Of a stretch of DNA of 16,611 nucleotides, positions 6,349 to 13,485 are shown in pieces (within the stretch, counting starts at the first letter, position 1; the number at the start of each line of letters is the position of its first letter). Below the pieces are notes generated by a model. The model was not told the DNA's origin, did not search any database, and saw nothing but the letters and a program-made list of their open reading frames with translations. Origin of the DNA: an uncultured Bacilli bacterium. Lineage in GTDB: Bacteria > Bacillota_I > Bacilli_A > RFN20 > CAG-288. Both the position numbers and the translations under genes were made by a program. The stretch is taken from the NCBI GenBank assembly GCA_934700375.1, contig CAKUXT010000019.1, positions 1-16,611 on the forward strand, written 5' to 3'.

Positions 6349-6964
6349 GAGCTGCTTTGCTGAGATAAGACTGGCTCCATGCAGAGAGATGATTGAAAAC
6401 AATCCGCTTCTTTGTGACCAATGTATTTCAAAAATCAATGCAAAGTTGGAAGTAAGGAAAATATTCGATACAGAGATACTGTTTTTATCTGATTATGATG
6501 GATTGATGAAGACGTGGCTGATGAATTATAAAGAGTTCGGAGATATCGAACTCGCCCCCTGTTTTCTCTATCTGTTCAAACCGTTTCTTCGTCTTTTCTT
6601 TCCTGGATACACATATGTTCCTTGCCCCTCTTCCGATAAGAGAATTCAGAAAAGAGGATTCGATCATCTAAGCGAAATACTGAAGAGTTCCTCTTTGCCT
6701 TATGAACAGATTCTCTGTCAGAAAAGCGTCATTGAACAGAAAAACGAAAAAGGAACAGAACGATTCAAAGACAAAGGAATTGTGCTGAAAGAAGGCGTCT
6801 ATGACCTATCGGACAAGAAGATCGTTCTCTTCGATGATGTCTTTACGACAGGATCGACTTTTTATCAGTCTCTGACACAGATAAGGAAACATCGACCGAA
6901 GCAAATAAGGGGTGTCATCATCATGGACAATCAGAAAACCGAAGAGCGTAAAATAACGATATAA
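6317..6964 (+). CDS. comFC: ComFC, phosphoribosyltransferase-like competence protein
   Basis: A 215-residue ComF-family protein, the usual partner of ComFA in transformation. The zinc-finger cysteines are C10, C13, C33 and C36. VPCPSS (101-106) and RGFDHL (113-118) correspond to the family's conserved VPxP and RGFNQ segments. The PRPP-binding loop of type I phosphoribosyltransferases is VLFDDVFTTGST (170-181). The start has a strong AAAGGAGG seven bases upstream, inside the 3' end of comFA, which indicates translational coupling. No terminator follows; a new promoter for gdpP lies 30 bases downstream. Confidence 0.93.
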   Translation: MNTIRKPAYCKSCFAEIRLAPCREMIENNPLLCDQCISKINAKLEVRKIFDTEILFLSDYDGLMKTWLMNYKEFGDIELAPCFLYLFKPFLRLFFPGYTYVPCPSSDKRIQKRGFDHLSEILKSSSLPYEQILCQKSVIEQKNEKGTERFKDKGIVLKEGVYDLSDKKIVLFDDVFTTGSTFYQSLTQIRKHRPKQIRGVIIMDNQKTEERKITI

Positions 6965-6993
6965 ATATAACTAAGAATATTTAGATTAATCTT

Positions 6994-7002
6994 TGTTATA
7001 AT
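6994..7002 (+). promoter_or_regulatory. Extended -10 promoter of the gdpP operon
   Basis: TGTTATAAT holds a consensus -10 (6997-7002) with the TGn extension. The region 17 bases upstream has no good -35. The start would be near 7009, giving a leader of about 28 bases with GGAGG at 7028-7032. Confidence 0.65.
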
Positions 7003-7036
7003 ATATACATTAGTTTTTTCTCTTCGCGGAGGTGTT

Positions 7037-9061
7037 ATGAATAAAATATTATCTCAGCAGCGCAAATGGTTATCCTTCATCTTTCTTATTGAAATCCTCG
7101 GCCTTGTCGCGCTCTTTCTTGTTTCTCTTTTCTTACCTGATTTTCCGTATTATTTCTATATCGCTTTAGGTTTTATCGGCTTTTATATCTTTGTCGATAC
7201 TGTTTTCATCATTCTCTTCAACATGCTCCTTCGCCATAAAAAGGCACAGACCGAACTAAAAGCGGCCACCATTATCGGAAACGACATCAATCAGGCCTAT
7301 AGTTTCGGTCAGCTTGGATTAGCCGTCTGCGACCACAACAACAATGTCATCTGGGTCAACGATTTTATGAGCGAACGTTTCAACGATATTGTCGATACGA
7401 ATATTTTTGCCCGTTTTCCGAAATTGGAAAGACTGAGAGATGCTGCCCGTGAAACAAGCAAAGAACATCCTACTATCACCTTTGAAAACAAGACCTATGA
7501 AGTCGATCTTATCGAAGAGGCAAGACTATTCATCTTCAAGGATATCACCGATTTTGCCAATATTTATACATACAATCAGAATCAGTCTCCTGTTGTCGGA
7601 TACATTCTGATCGATAACTATTCCGACATTCAGATGAACATCGGCGATGATGCAAAGTTCATGGAGATGCAAAAAGGCGTGAACGATATGATCACCGAGT
7701 TCGGAACTGAATGCAACGCTCTGCTTAGAAAGATCAAAGATGACCGTTATCTCTTCATCATGACAAAAGAGCATTATCAGAAAATCTATTCCGAGAAATT
7801 CCCCCTCATTTCCAAAGTCTCTAAGGAATTCCCTCGCGGATTCACCCTTTCCATGGGTATCGCATTAGGTTTCCCGGATTATGCAAGACTTGCTTCCATG
7901 GCTTCTTCTGCTCTTGATGCTGCATTAAGCCGAGGCGGTGACCAGGTCGCTGTCGATAATCACGGTCAGCCTCTTGCCTTCTATGGCGGAAAGACAGACT
8001 TGATGCCTAGCAGAAACCGTGTCAAGACTAGAACCTTGTCCAACACTTTCTCAACGATTCTCAAAAGCTACACCAATGTTGTCATCATGGGCCATAAAAA
8101 CGCTGACTTTGATGCCTTTGCTTCTGCTCTTGCCGTCTACCTTTTGTGCAAGAGTGCGGGTGTTGAAGCCAAGATCTGCTTTGAAGACCAATTGGTCGAA
8201 CCATCTTGCAGACGCGCTGTCGAATATGAGTTCAGCAAAGAAGAGATGAGAGAGATGCTTGTCGATATGAGAGAAGTCGACTCTATCATCCATGATAAGA
8301 CGTTGCTCGTCATGGTCGACCACAGCAACCCGACGATCTCCATCTTCCCTGAATACGTCAAGAAGTTCGATCATATCGCTGTCATCGACCATCATAGACC
8401 TGGAACGAATGTCGTCAATGACACTGTCTTCGATGATGTCGATACTTCGGCATCTTCCGCCAGTGAAATTCTTACATCCTTCATCGTCTATAGTCCGAAT
8501 GATATCGAAGTCGATGAAAGAACTGCAACGTTCCTTCTCACCGGTATCTGTCTGGATACACACTTCTTCCGCGAACATGCGACAAACTCCACCTTTGAAG
8601 TCTGTGCACAGCTGAAGAACTGGAACGCCGATACGATGAAAGTCGTCGACTTCTTGAAAGAAGATTTGGAAGAATATCGCCAGAAAATCTCTATCCTTGA
8701 TAGTGCGACGATGCCTTACACGGGTGTCTATGTCACAAAAGCACCTGACGAAGACTTCGTTTCCAATGTCACTTTGAGCCGTATTGCCGATGAAGCAGTT
8801 TCCGTAAGAGGCGTTCAGGCTTCCTTCTGTATCGGAAGAACTTCTCCTCACAACATCAAGATCTGTGCAAGAAGCGATGGCTCTGTCAATGTCGGTATTC
8901 TGATGGAGAAGATCGGAGACGGCAAAAAAGGAGGCGGACGTTTCCTTGCTGCCGCTGCTGATTTCCCGGATGTTCATGTCGATGACGTTGTCGAAGAACT
9001 GAACAAAGTTCTCAAAGACTATCTTGAAGATGCGACAAACCACAATCTTTCTACGAAATAA
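7037..9061 (+). CDS. gdpP: GdpP, membrane cyclic-di-AMP phosphodiesterase
   Basis: GdpP (YybT) hydrolyses c-di-AMP to pApA and so sets the level of this messenger, which controls potassium and osmolyte uptake and cell-wall stress tolerance. The 674-residue length is typical. Two membrane helices (about 12-33 and 39-64) are followed by a PAS-like domain (about 75-175) and a degenerate GGDEF domain (about 180-318) ending in SRGGDQVAV. The DHH catalytic domain has GHKNADFDA (352-360), VDHS (427-430), IDHH (450-453) and D507, and the DHHA1 domain has GGGRFLAAAA (632-641). The metal ligands seen in active enzymes are present. GGAGG lies four bases before the ATG. It is the first gene of the gdpP-rplI-dnaB-walJ-rlmH run. 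Confidence 0.96.
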   Translation: MNKILSQQRKWLSFIFLIEILGLVALFLVSLFLPDFPYYFYIALGFIGFYIFVDTVFIILFNMLLRHKKAQTELKAATIIGNDINQAYSFGQLGLAVCDHNNNVIWVNDFMSERFNDIVDTNIFARFPKLERLRDAARETSKEHPTITFENKTYEVDLIEEARLFIFKDITDFANIYTYNQNQSPVVGYILIDNYSDIQMNIGDDAKFMEMQKGVNDMITEFGTECNALLRKIKDDRYLFIMTKEHYQKIYSEKFPLISKVSKEFPRGFTLSMGIALGFPDYARLASMASSALDAALSRGGDQVAVDNHGQPLAFYGGKTDLMPSRNRVKTRTLSNTFSTILKSYTNVVIMGHKNADFDAFASALAVYLLCKSAGVEAKICFEDQLVEPSCRRAVEYEFSKEEMREMLVDMREVDSIIHDKTLLVMVDHSNPTISIFPEYVKKFDHIAVIDHHRPGTNVVNDTVFDDVDTSASSASEILTSFIVYSPNDIEVDERTATFLLTGICLDTHFFREHATNSTFEVCAQLKNWNADTMKVVDFLKEDLEEYRQKISILDSATMPYTGVYVTKAPDEDFVSNVTLSRIADEAVSVRGVQASFCIGRTSPHNIKICARSDGSVNVGILMEKIGDGKKGGGRFLAAAADFPDVHVDDVVEELNKVLKDYLEDATNHNLSTK

Positions 9062-9075
9062 ATGGAGGTATATTT

Positions 9076-9534
9076 ATGAAGGTATTAATGAAAAAAGAAT
9101 TGAGAAAAGTCGGTAAAAGAGGAGAAATCATCGAAGTTTCCGATGGCTATGGTGCAAACTATCTCATCCCTAACGGATATGCTGTTCTCTACACTGCCGA
9201 AGCTCAGAAACAATATGCAATCGAATTGGAACAGGAACGTATCCTCGATGAAAAGAAGAAGGCAGAAGCAAGAGAGTTGGCTGAAAAACTGAAGACCATC
9301 ACTCTTCCTTTTGAAGCATCCGCTGGAAGAAACGGCGATATGATCGGAACGGTCTCTTTCAAGAAAGCTTCTGAAGCCTTAGAGAAGAACTACGGCATCA
9401 AACTGACAAAATCTCAGCTGATTGACAAGGATGTCATCATCAATGGATTTGGTCTTACCACTTTGAAAGTCGATCTTTACAAGGGTATTGTCGGTGAACT
9501 CCGCATCCGCGTCACGCTGAAGGAAAAGAAATAA
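9076..9534 (+). CDS. rplI: 50S ribosomal protein L9
   Basis: A 152-residue protein of standard length. The N-terminal domain carries the L9 signature region, GKRGEIIEVSDGYGANYLIP (13-32), followed by the long connecting helix (about 42-75, rich in Lys and Glu) and the C-terminal rRNA-binding domain. L9 binds domain V of 23S rRNA at the base of the L1 stalk and helps keep the reading frame. GGAGG lies upstream of the ATG. The gap from gdpP is 14 bases and the gap to dnaB is 3 bases, so the three are one transcript. Confidence 0.97.
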   Translation: MKVLMKKELRKVGKRGEIIEVSDGYGANYLIPNGYAVLYTAEAQKQYAIELEQERILDEKKKAEARELAEKLKTITLPFEASAGRNGDMIGTVSFKKASEALEKNYGIKLTKSQLIDKDVIINGFGLTTLKVDLYKGIVGELRIRVTLKEKK

Positions 9535-9537
9535 ACA

Positions 9538-11022
9538 ATGGCTGAAGAAAATAGGACAATCGATATCAACGAGGCGACGATTCTCGGCAATATTCTTTTC
9601 GATAACACAGGCAATCAGATGCTGACAGCCGTTCAGCATTTAAGTGCTGAAGATTTTACAGACCCTAGAAATCGTGCTGTCTATCAGGCGATGCTGGAGA
9701 TCAACTCCCATGGTGAAACGCCGGATATGGCGCTTGTTGTCGAGACGCTTAAAAACGATAAGACATTCGATAGCATCGGCGGTCTTGACTATCTTAACGA
9801 TATTGCAAACAATACCGCAAGAATCGCGTCCATCGATGCCTATATCAAGCGCATCAAAGACAAAGGCCTGCTCAAGAAGTTCTTGGCAAAGTGCAAAGAT
9901 GTCGTCGATGTCGCTCAGACTCAGCCTATTGAGGATGTCAGCGAATATATAGGCCGTGCTGAAACTGAAATCAACGAAATCGCCAAGGAGAGATCTATAA
10001 AAGAGGCCAGCAGATTGGCTGAAGTCTCTCCGCAGCTTGTCGAAAAATGGGTGAAGCAGAGCAAACGATTCCGTGAAGAAGGCATTGAACCGACTGGTAT
10101 CACCGGTGTGAAGACCGGTTATGAACCGCTTGATAAACTGACACGCGGATGGAACCCAGGACAGCTTATTGTCATCGGTGCCCGTCCTTCTGTCGGTAAG
10201 ACTGCTTTTACTTTGAATCTGCTTTACAATGTCGCAAAAGAAAAGAAACCGGTCATTTTCTTCTCTCTTGAAATGAAGGCTGTCTCTATTGAAATGAGAC
10301 TTCTGGAATTGGCAAGCGATTTGACTTCCGATGAGATCAACAGAATGGATTTTGCACAGAATTCCACTCCTGACCGTCTTGTCGTCAACGTCAAATCCAA
10401 GGAAGAGAGCGCTAAGGTTTCAAAGCTTCAGTCCGGTATGAACCTGCTTGCAGAAATGCCGTTCTATATCGATGAAAACCCTGGCACGACTGTCGATGAT
10501 ATCGCAGCAAAGTGCAGAAAGCTGATCAAAGGTCAGAATATCAATGCCTCTCTTGTTGCAATCGACTACCTCGGTCTTATTGAACCTAGCAAGAAGTCAG
10601 CGGGTGATTCCAGAACGAACCAGGTTGCTGAAATTTCACGTAGTCTTAAAAAGTTGGCAAATGAATTAGAGATTCCAATCATCGCATTAAGTCAGCTTTC
10701 TCGTGACTCTGCAAAAAGAGGAACAGATCATAAGCCGATTCTGACTGACTTAAGAGACTCCGGCGCCTTGGAACAGGATGCCGATATGGTTTTCTTTCTC
10801 TATCGTCCTGACTATTTCGGCGATGACAAGAAAGAGGATGGTGGCGCCCCGCAGCCTCAGGAGGAAGAGGAACACAATCCGATTTCCTCTGTCGATCTTC
10901 TCATTGCCAAGAACAGAGAAGGCGCTTTGGGCGAAGTGAAATTTGTCTTTGATAAACCGCACTGCCATTTTGCAATCCGTGCTGATGATAGATTCAATGA
11001 TGAGATGCCTTTTGGAGTATAA
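9538..11022 (+). CDS. dnaB: Replicative DNA helicase DnaB
   Basis: DnaB (DnaC in Bacillus nomenclature) is the hexameric helicase that unwinds the replication fork. The 494 residues comprise an N-terminal primase-interacting domain (about 8-150), a linker, and a RecA-like ATPase from about 190. Walker A is GARPSVGKTA (214-223), the catalytic Glu is in SLEM (E245), Walker B is LVAIDYLGLI (339-348), followed by ALSQLSR (383-389) and LEQDADMVFFLYRPDYF (411-427). The segment 428-447 (GDDKKEDGGAPQPQEEEEHN) is longer and more acidic than usual between YRPDYF and the IAKNREG strand. The ribosome site is poor: AAGGAA lies 13 bases upstream, within rplI, so translation probably depends on coupling to rplI three bases before. 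Confidence 0.97.
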   Translation: MAEENRTIDINEATILGNILFDNTGNQMLTAVQHLSAEDFTDPRNRAVYQAMLEINSHGETPDMALVVETLKNDKTFDSIGGLDYLNDIANNTARIASIDAYIKRIKDKGLLKKFLAKCKDVVDVAQTQPIEDVSEYIGRAETEINEIAKERSIKEASRLAEVSPQLVEKWVKQSKRFREEGIEPTGITGVKTGYEPLDKLTRGWNPGQLIVIGARPSVGKTAFTLNLLYNVAKEKKPVIFFSLEMKAVSIEMRLLELASDLTSDEINRMDFAQNSTPDRLVVNVKSKEESAKVSKLQSGMNLLAEMPFYIDENPGTTVDDIAAKCRKLIKGQNINASLVAIDYLGLIEPSKKSAGDSRTNQVAEISRSLKKLANELEIPIIALSQLSRDSAKRGTDHKPILTDLRDSGALEQDADMVFFLYRPDYFGDDKKEDGGAPQPQEEEEHNPISSVDLLIAKNREGALGEVKFVFDKPHCHFAIRADDRFNDEMPFGV

Positions 11023-11024
11023 AC

Positions 11025-11783
11025 ATGCAATTTGATGTGATATCCAGCGGCAGCAAAGGGAATTGCACGCTTGTCTTTTCTCATGGGCACTGTATCCAGA
11101 TCGATTTTGGAATCTCCAAAAGAAAAGTGACAAAAGCGTTGGAAGCATACGGATATTCTTTCTCTGATATCGAAGCTTTTCTGATCACACATTCCCATAG
11201 CGATCACGCCAGTGATATCGCCTCTGCAGACAAGGAAAAAGTCTATTCCGGAAATCCTTCCCTTCCGAAATATACTGGTGTCATTTCCGGTGAAAGACTT
11301 TTACGCCCTTTTGAAGAATTCAGAATATCGGTGTTCACGATCACACCTCTTCCTTTAAGCCATGATGCGAAGAACACCTTAGGTTTTGTCATCAGCGACG
11401 GCGAGGAAAAACTTGCCTATATCACGGATACGGGCTTTGTACCTGAAAAAGATTTCCCTTATCTGAATAATCTGACTTACTATCTTTTTGAATCCAATCA
11501 TGATCCAAAGATGTTATATGAATCTAAAAGACCAGATTATCTGATCAGAAGAATCATCTCTGACACCGGTCATATGTCCAATCTTGACTGCGGATATTAT
11601 CTTTCCACCTTTATCGGCGATGATACCAAAGAGATTGTTCTCGCTCATCTTTCTGATGAATGCAACACGCCTGAAATCGCAATGAAAACATTGAACGATG
11701 TCTTTTTAAGACAGCTAGGATATATTCCCGAAGTCATTGTCAAAGCCGCTTCCGATAAGGAAGAGACGAAAGGCGGAAGATGA
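11025..11783 (+). CDS. walJ: WalJ/YycJ, metallo-beta-lactamase-fold hydrolase
   Basis: A 252-residue member of the YycJ/WalJ branch of the MBL fold, usual length about 260. The N-terminus DVISSGSKGNCTLV (4-17) and metal motif THSHSDH (55-61) are diagnostic, with further ligands at SHD (112-114), DTG (135-137) and H208 in LAHLSDECN. In Bacillus and relatives this gene normally lies downstream of walRK and is reported to have nuclease activity and to affect coordination of cell division with replication. Here the walRK genes are absent and it follows dnaB by two bases. GGAG lies eight bases before the ATG. The end overlaps rlmH by 4 bases. Confidence 0.93.
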   Translation: MQFDVISSGSKGNCTLVFSHGHCIQIDFGISKRKVTKALEAYGYSFSDIEAFLITHSHSDHASDIASADKEKVYSGNPSLPKYTGVISGERLLRPFEEFRISVFTITPLPLSHDAKNTLGFVISDGEEKLAYITDTGFVPEKDFPYLNNLTYYLFESNHDPKMLYESKRPDYLIRRIISDTGHMSNLDCGYYLSTFIGDDTKEIVLAHLSDECNTPEIAMKTLNDVFLRQLGYIPEVIVKAASDKEETKGGR

Positions 11784-12256
11784 ATATCCGCTTTCTGATT
11801 CCTGGAAAATGCCGGGAGAAATATATCATCGATGGTCAGAACGAATATCTGAAAAGACTTTCCCGATACGGAAAAATCTCTTTGGTCTCTTTGGAAGAAG
11901 AACCTCTTCCCTCCTCACCAAGCGATGCTCAGATCAAGAAAGCTTTGTCTGTTGAAGCGGATAGAGCATTGAAGCAGATCAAAGATGATGAATGTCTTTT
12001 CCTGGTTGACATCCACGCAAAGAATCCGTCGACAAAAGCACTTGCCGATAAGATTGAAGAGAAGATGAAGACAAACGGAAATCTTGTTTTCTTAGTCGGT
12101 TCTTCATACGGGTTGGATGACAAACTGAGAAAAAGAGCAAACTATTCTTTCTCGTTAGGAGAAATGACTTATACCCATTATATGGCGATGATGTTAGTCA
12201 TCGAGCAAGTATATCGTTCGATGAAAATCATCCGCGGGGAAGCATACGACAAATAA
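11780..12256 (+). CDS. rlmH: RlmH, 23S rRNA (pseudouridine1915-N3)-methyltransferase
   Basis: RlmH is a small SPOUT methyltransferase that modifies pseudouridine 1915 in helix 69 of 23S rRNA. The 158-residue length matches the family. LFLVDIHAKNPSTKALADKI (73-92) corresponds to the conserved LD..G...SE.FA region, the SAM-binding knot is FLVGSSYG (104-111), and MTYTHYMAMMLVIEQVYRSMKIIRGEAYDK is the C-terminal knot. Departures from the usual consensus are VGSS for IGG, M137 where Arg is common, and a terminal YDK where YHK/YHR is typical. It overlaps walJ by ATGA and ends the operon at the terminator 12266-12302. Assignment is secure; full activity is less sure. Confidence 0.92.
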   Translation: MNIRFLIPGKCREKYIIDGQNEYLKRLSRYGKISLVSLEEEPLPSSPSDAQIKKALSVEADRALKQIKDDECLFLVDIHAKNPSTKALADKIEEKMKTNGNLVFLVGSSYGLDDKLRKRANYSFSLGEMTYTHYMAMMLVIEQVYRSMKIIRGEAYDK

Positions 12257-12265
12257 GCGCAAACA

Positions 12266-12302
12266 AAAAAGCATCTCTTACTATATTTCAGAGATGCTTT
12301 TT
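12266..12302. terminator. Bidirectional terminator between rlmH and the dehydrogenase gene
   Basis: A perfect 13-bp stem AAAAAGCATCTCT (12266-12278) / AGAGATGCTTTTT (12290-12302) has an 11-base loop. It follows the rlmH stop by 10 bases and, on the other strand, the dehydrogenase stop (12320) by 17 bases, so it serves both convergent transcripts. Confidence 0.92.
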
Positions 12303-12319
12303 AGATTCAACTTTTAAGT

Positions 12320-13087
12320 TTAGAGATCAGCGCCGAAGTCAGAAACGATGATCTGACCAGTCAAAGCTCTGGATTCATCACTTGCTAAGAAGAGGATGAC
12401 ATCAGCGACATCATTGGCCATGCAAGGCTTGCAGCCTCTGATATCAGCATGCTTTGCCATCTGTGTCATCATATCCATGTTGACAGCAGTCATATCCATG
12501 GATGTTGTCATCGGTGTGATGATGGAGCCAGGGCAGATTGCGTTGGCACGGATGTTGGTTCCTGCATATCTCATGGCAGTATGCTTTGTAAGTGCGATCA
12601 TGGCACCCTTTGTTGCAACATAGACAGCTCCGCCACCGCCGGTATAACCAGCGACGGAAGCAACATTGACAATGGTTCCGGCCTTCTGTTCTTCCATCAT
12701 CTTGAGTGCGCGTCTTGTGACCTGCATTGTTCCTTTTTCATTGACGGAGACAACTCTGTCAAAATCCTCATCGGTATAGGAAGCGATAGGATTGAGATTG
12801 TGATCCAAGACACCGGCGTTGTTGACCAAAACATCAAGACGGCCGAATTTCTTTTCGATTTCTTCGAACAGATGATCGACATCTTCCTGCTTGGCGATAT
12901 CGCATTTTACTGCGAGAACTTCACCGCCCAATTCTTCCAATTTGGCCTTAGCGGTCAATAAAGGTTCTTCTCTTCTGGCACAAATGATGACTTTGGCGCC
13001 TTCTTTGACAAATGAAACTGCGGATTCTTCGCCGACACCGGAGTTAGAACCGGTGATAAGGCAAACCTTACCTTCTAATCTTTTCAT
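12320..13087 (-). CDS. Short-chain dehydrogenase/reductase (SDR), substrate unknown
   Basis: A 255-residue classical SDR. The Rossmann nucleotide motif is TGSNSGVG (12-19), D63 and NNAG (89-92) follow, and the catalytic tetrad is N116, S144, Y156, K160. PGSIITPM (186-193) is the usual post-catalytic motif. Two Arg residues after the second strand (R38-R39 in CARREE) suggest NADP(H) preference. A Met-rich loop (193-210) forms the substrate lid. The protein resembles FabG-type and hydroxysteroid-dehydrogenase-type SDRs; no fatty-acid or steroid gene lies next to it, so I name no substrate. It is monocistronic on the minus strand, with AGGAGG nine bases before the ATG, its own promoter, and a pair of direct repeats upstream that suggest dedicated regulation. 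Confidence 0.93.
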   Translation of the reverse strand: MKRLEGKVCLITGSNSGVGEESAVSFVKEGAKVIICARREEPLLTAKAKLEELGGEVLAVKCDIAKQEDVDHLFEEIEKKFGRLDVLVNNAGVLDHNLNPIASYTDEDFDRVVSVNEKGTMQVTRRALKMMEEQKAGTIVNVASVAGYTGGGGAVYVATKGAMIALTKHTAMRYAGTNIRANAICPGSIITPMTTSMDMTAVNMDMMTQMAKHADIRGCKPCMANDVADVILFLASDESRALTGQIIVSDFGADL

Positions 13088-13116
13088 GGAATAGTTCCTC
13101 CTAAATCAATGGCTAT

Positions 13117-13145
13117 ACTCTAATTTTTTATGCGTATATTGTCAA
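13117..13145 (-). promoter_or_regulatory. Promoter of the SDR gene
   Basis: On the minus strand there is a consensus -35 TTGACA (13140-13145), a 17-base spacer and -10 TAGAGT (13117-13122). The leader to the ATG at 13087 is about 23 bases and carries AGGAGG (13097-13102). Confidence 0.75.
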
Positions 13146-13148
13146 TTT

Positions 13149-13181
13149 ATTATTGTTGTTTATTTGAAATTATTGTTGTTT
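13149..13181. promoter_or_regulatory. Two perfect 13-bp direct repeats upstream of the SDR promoter (operator candidate)
   Basis: ATTATTGTTGTTT occurs at 13149-13161 and again at 13169-13181, a period of 20 bases or about two helical turns. The proximal copy ends three bases upstream of the -35 TTGACA of the SDR promoter. The position suits a regulator binding two sites on one face of the helix; the protein is unknown. Confidence 0.6.
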
Positions 13182-13215
13182 CTTGGGCGTTTTTCCGATT
13201 TCGTTGAAAAAGTAT

Positions 13216-13244
13216 TTGACAAAAGGGACGGCTATCTTTATACT
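13216..13244 (+). promoter_or_regulatory. Promoter of tRNA-Gln
   Basis: Consensus -35 TTGACA (13216-13221), 17-base spacer, -10 TATACT (13239-13244). The expected start near 13251 is seven bases before the tRNA. Confidence 0.88.
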
Positions 13245-13257
13245 ATGTACTTGCCCT

Positions 13258-13332
13258 TGGGATATAGTCAAGCGGTAAGACAACGGTCTCTGAAACCGTG
13301 ATGCCTTGGTTCGAATCCAAGTATCCCAGCCA
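13258..13332 (+). tRNA. tRNA-Gln (anticodon CTG)
   Basis: A complete 75-base tRNA with encoded CCA (13330-13332). The acceptor TGGGATA pairs with TATCCCA, the unpaired base is G13329, the anticodon stem ACGGT/ACCGT carries loop CTCTGAA with anticodon CTG (reads CAG), and the T-arm is CTTGG TTCGAAT CCAAG. The first base U1 paired with A is typical of bacterial tRNA-Gln. It is transcribed alone. Confidence 0.97.
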
Positions 13333-13342
13333 ATGTTAACTT

Positions 13343-13371
13343 CGGTCAAGCTCTGCTTGGCCGTTTTTTTT
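13343..13371 (+). terminator. Terminator of tRNA-Gln
   Basis: Stem CGGTCAAGC / GCTTGGCCG (9 bp, one G-U) with a TCT loop, followed by eight T. Confidence 0.93.
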
Positions 13372-13380
13372 GCTCGCTTT

Positions 13381-13406
13381 CTGGGATACTTGGATAAACC
13401 AAGGCA
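13381..13406 (-). repeat. Inverted, shortened copy of the tRNA-Gln 3' end
   Basis: Bases 13381-13406 equal the reverse complement of tRNA-Gln 13302-13329 except for a 2-base gap and one substitution in the T-loop: 15 matches (CTGGGATACTTGGAT), then 10 more (AACCAAGGCA). The copy covers the T-arm, the acceptor 3' strand and the base before CCA. It lies 10 bases past the tRNA terminator and upstream of the pcrA promoter. Just after it, 13411-13439 holds two mutually exclusive small hairpins (TTCAAAGA/TCTTTGAA and TTTCTTTC/GAAAGAAA). Confidence 0.85.
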
Positions 13407-13453
13407 GGAATTCAAAGATATTTCTTTCTTTGAAAGAAAACCATGCTGTTATT

Positions 13454-13462
13454 TGGTATAAT
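13454..13462 (+). promoter_or_regulatory. Extended -10 promoter of pcrA-ligA
   Basis: TGGTATAAT contains a consensus -10 (13457-13462) with the TGn extension. No -35 is found at 16 to 18 bases; the nearest TTGAAA is 21 bases away. The leader would be only about 17 bases. Confidence 0.6.
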
Positions 13463-13485
13463 TTTACCTGAAAGAATTTAACGAC

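Noticed and set aside
6965..7036. Possible c-di-AMP riboswitch ahead of gdpP
   Set aside because: The spacer is only 72 bases and contains a promoter; there is no room for the known riboswitch fold.
8051..9043. Open frame of 330 codons antisense to gdpP
   Set aside because: It lies fully within the conserved DHH domain coding region and has no ribosome site or recognisable fold.
13170..13415. Minus-strand frame covering tRNA-Gln
   Set aside because: It is a translation of the antisense of the tRNA and terminator, with no ribosome site.
13411..13439. Two overlapping hairpins upstream of pcrA as a leader switch
   Set aside because: They lie upstream of the likely pcrA promoter and would be transcribed only by readthrough from tRNA-Gln, so a role in pcrA control is unsupported.
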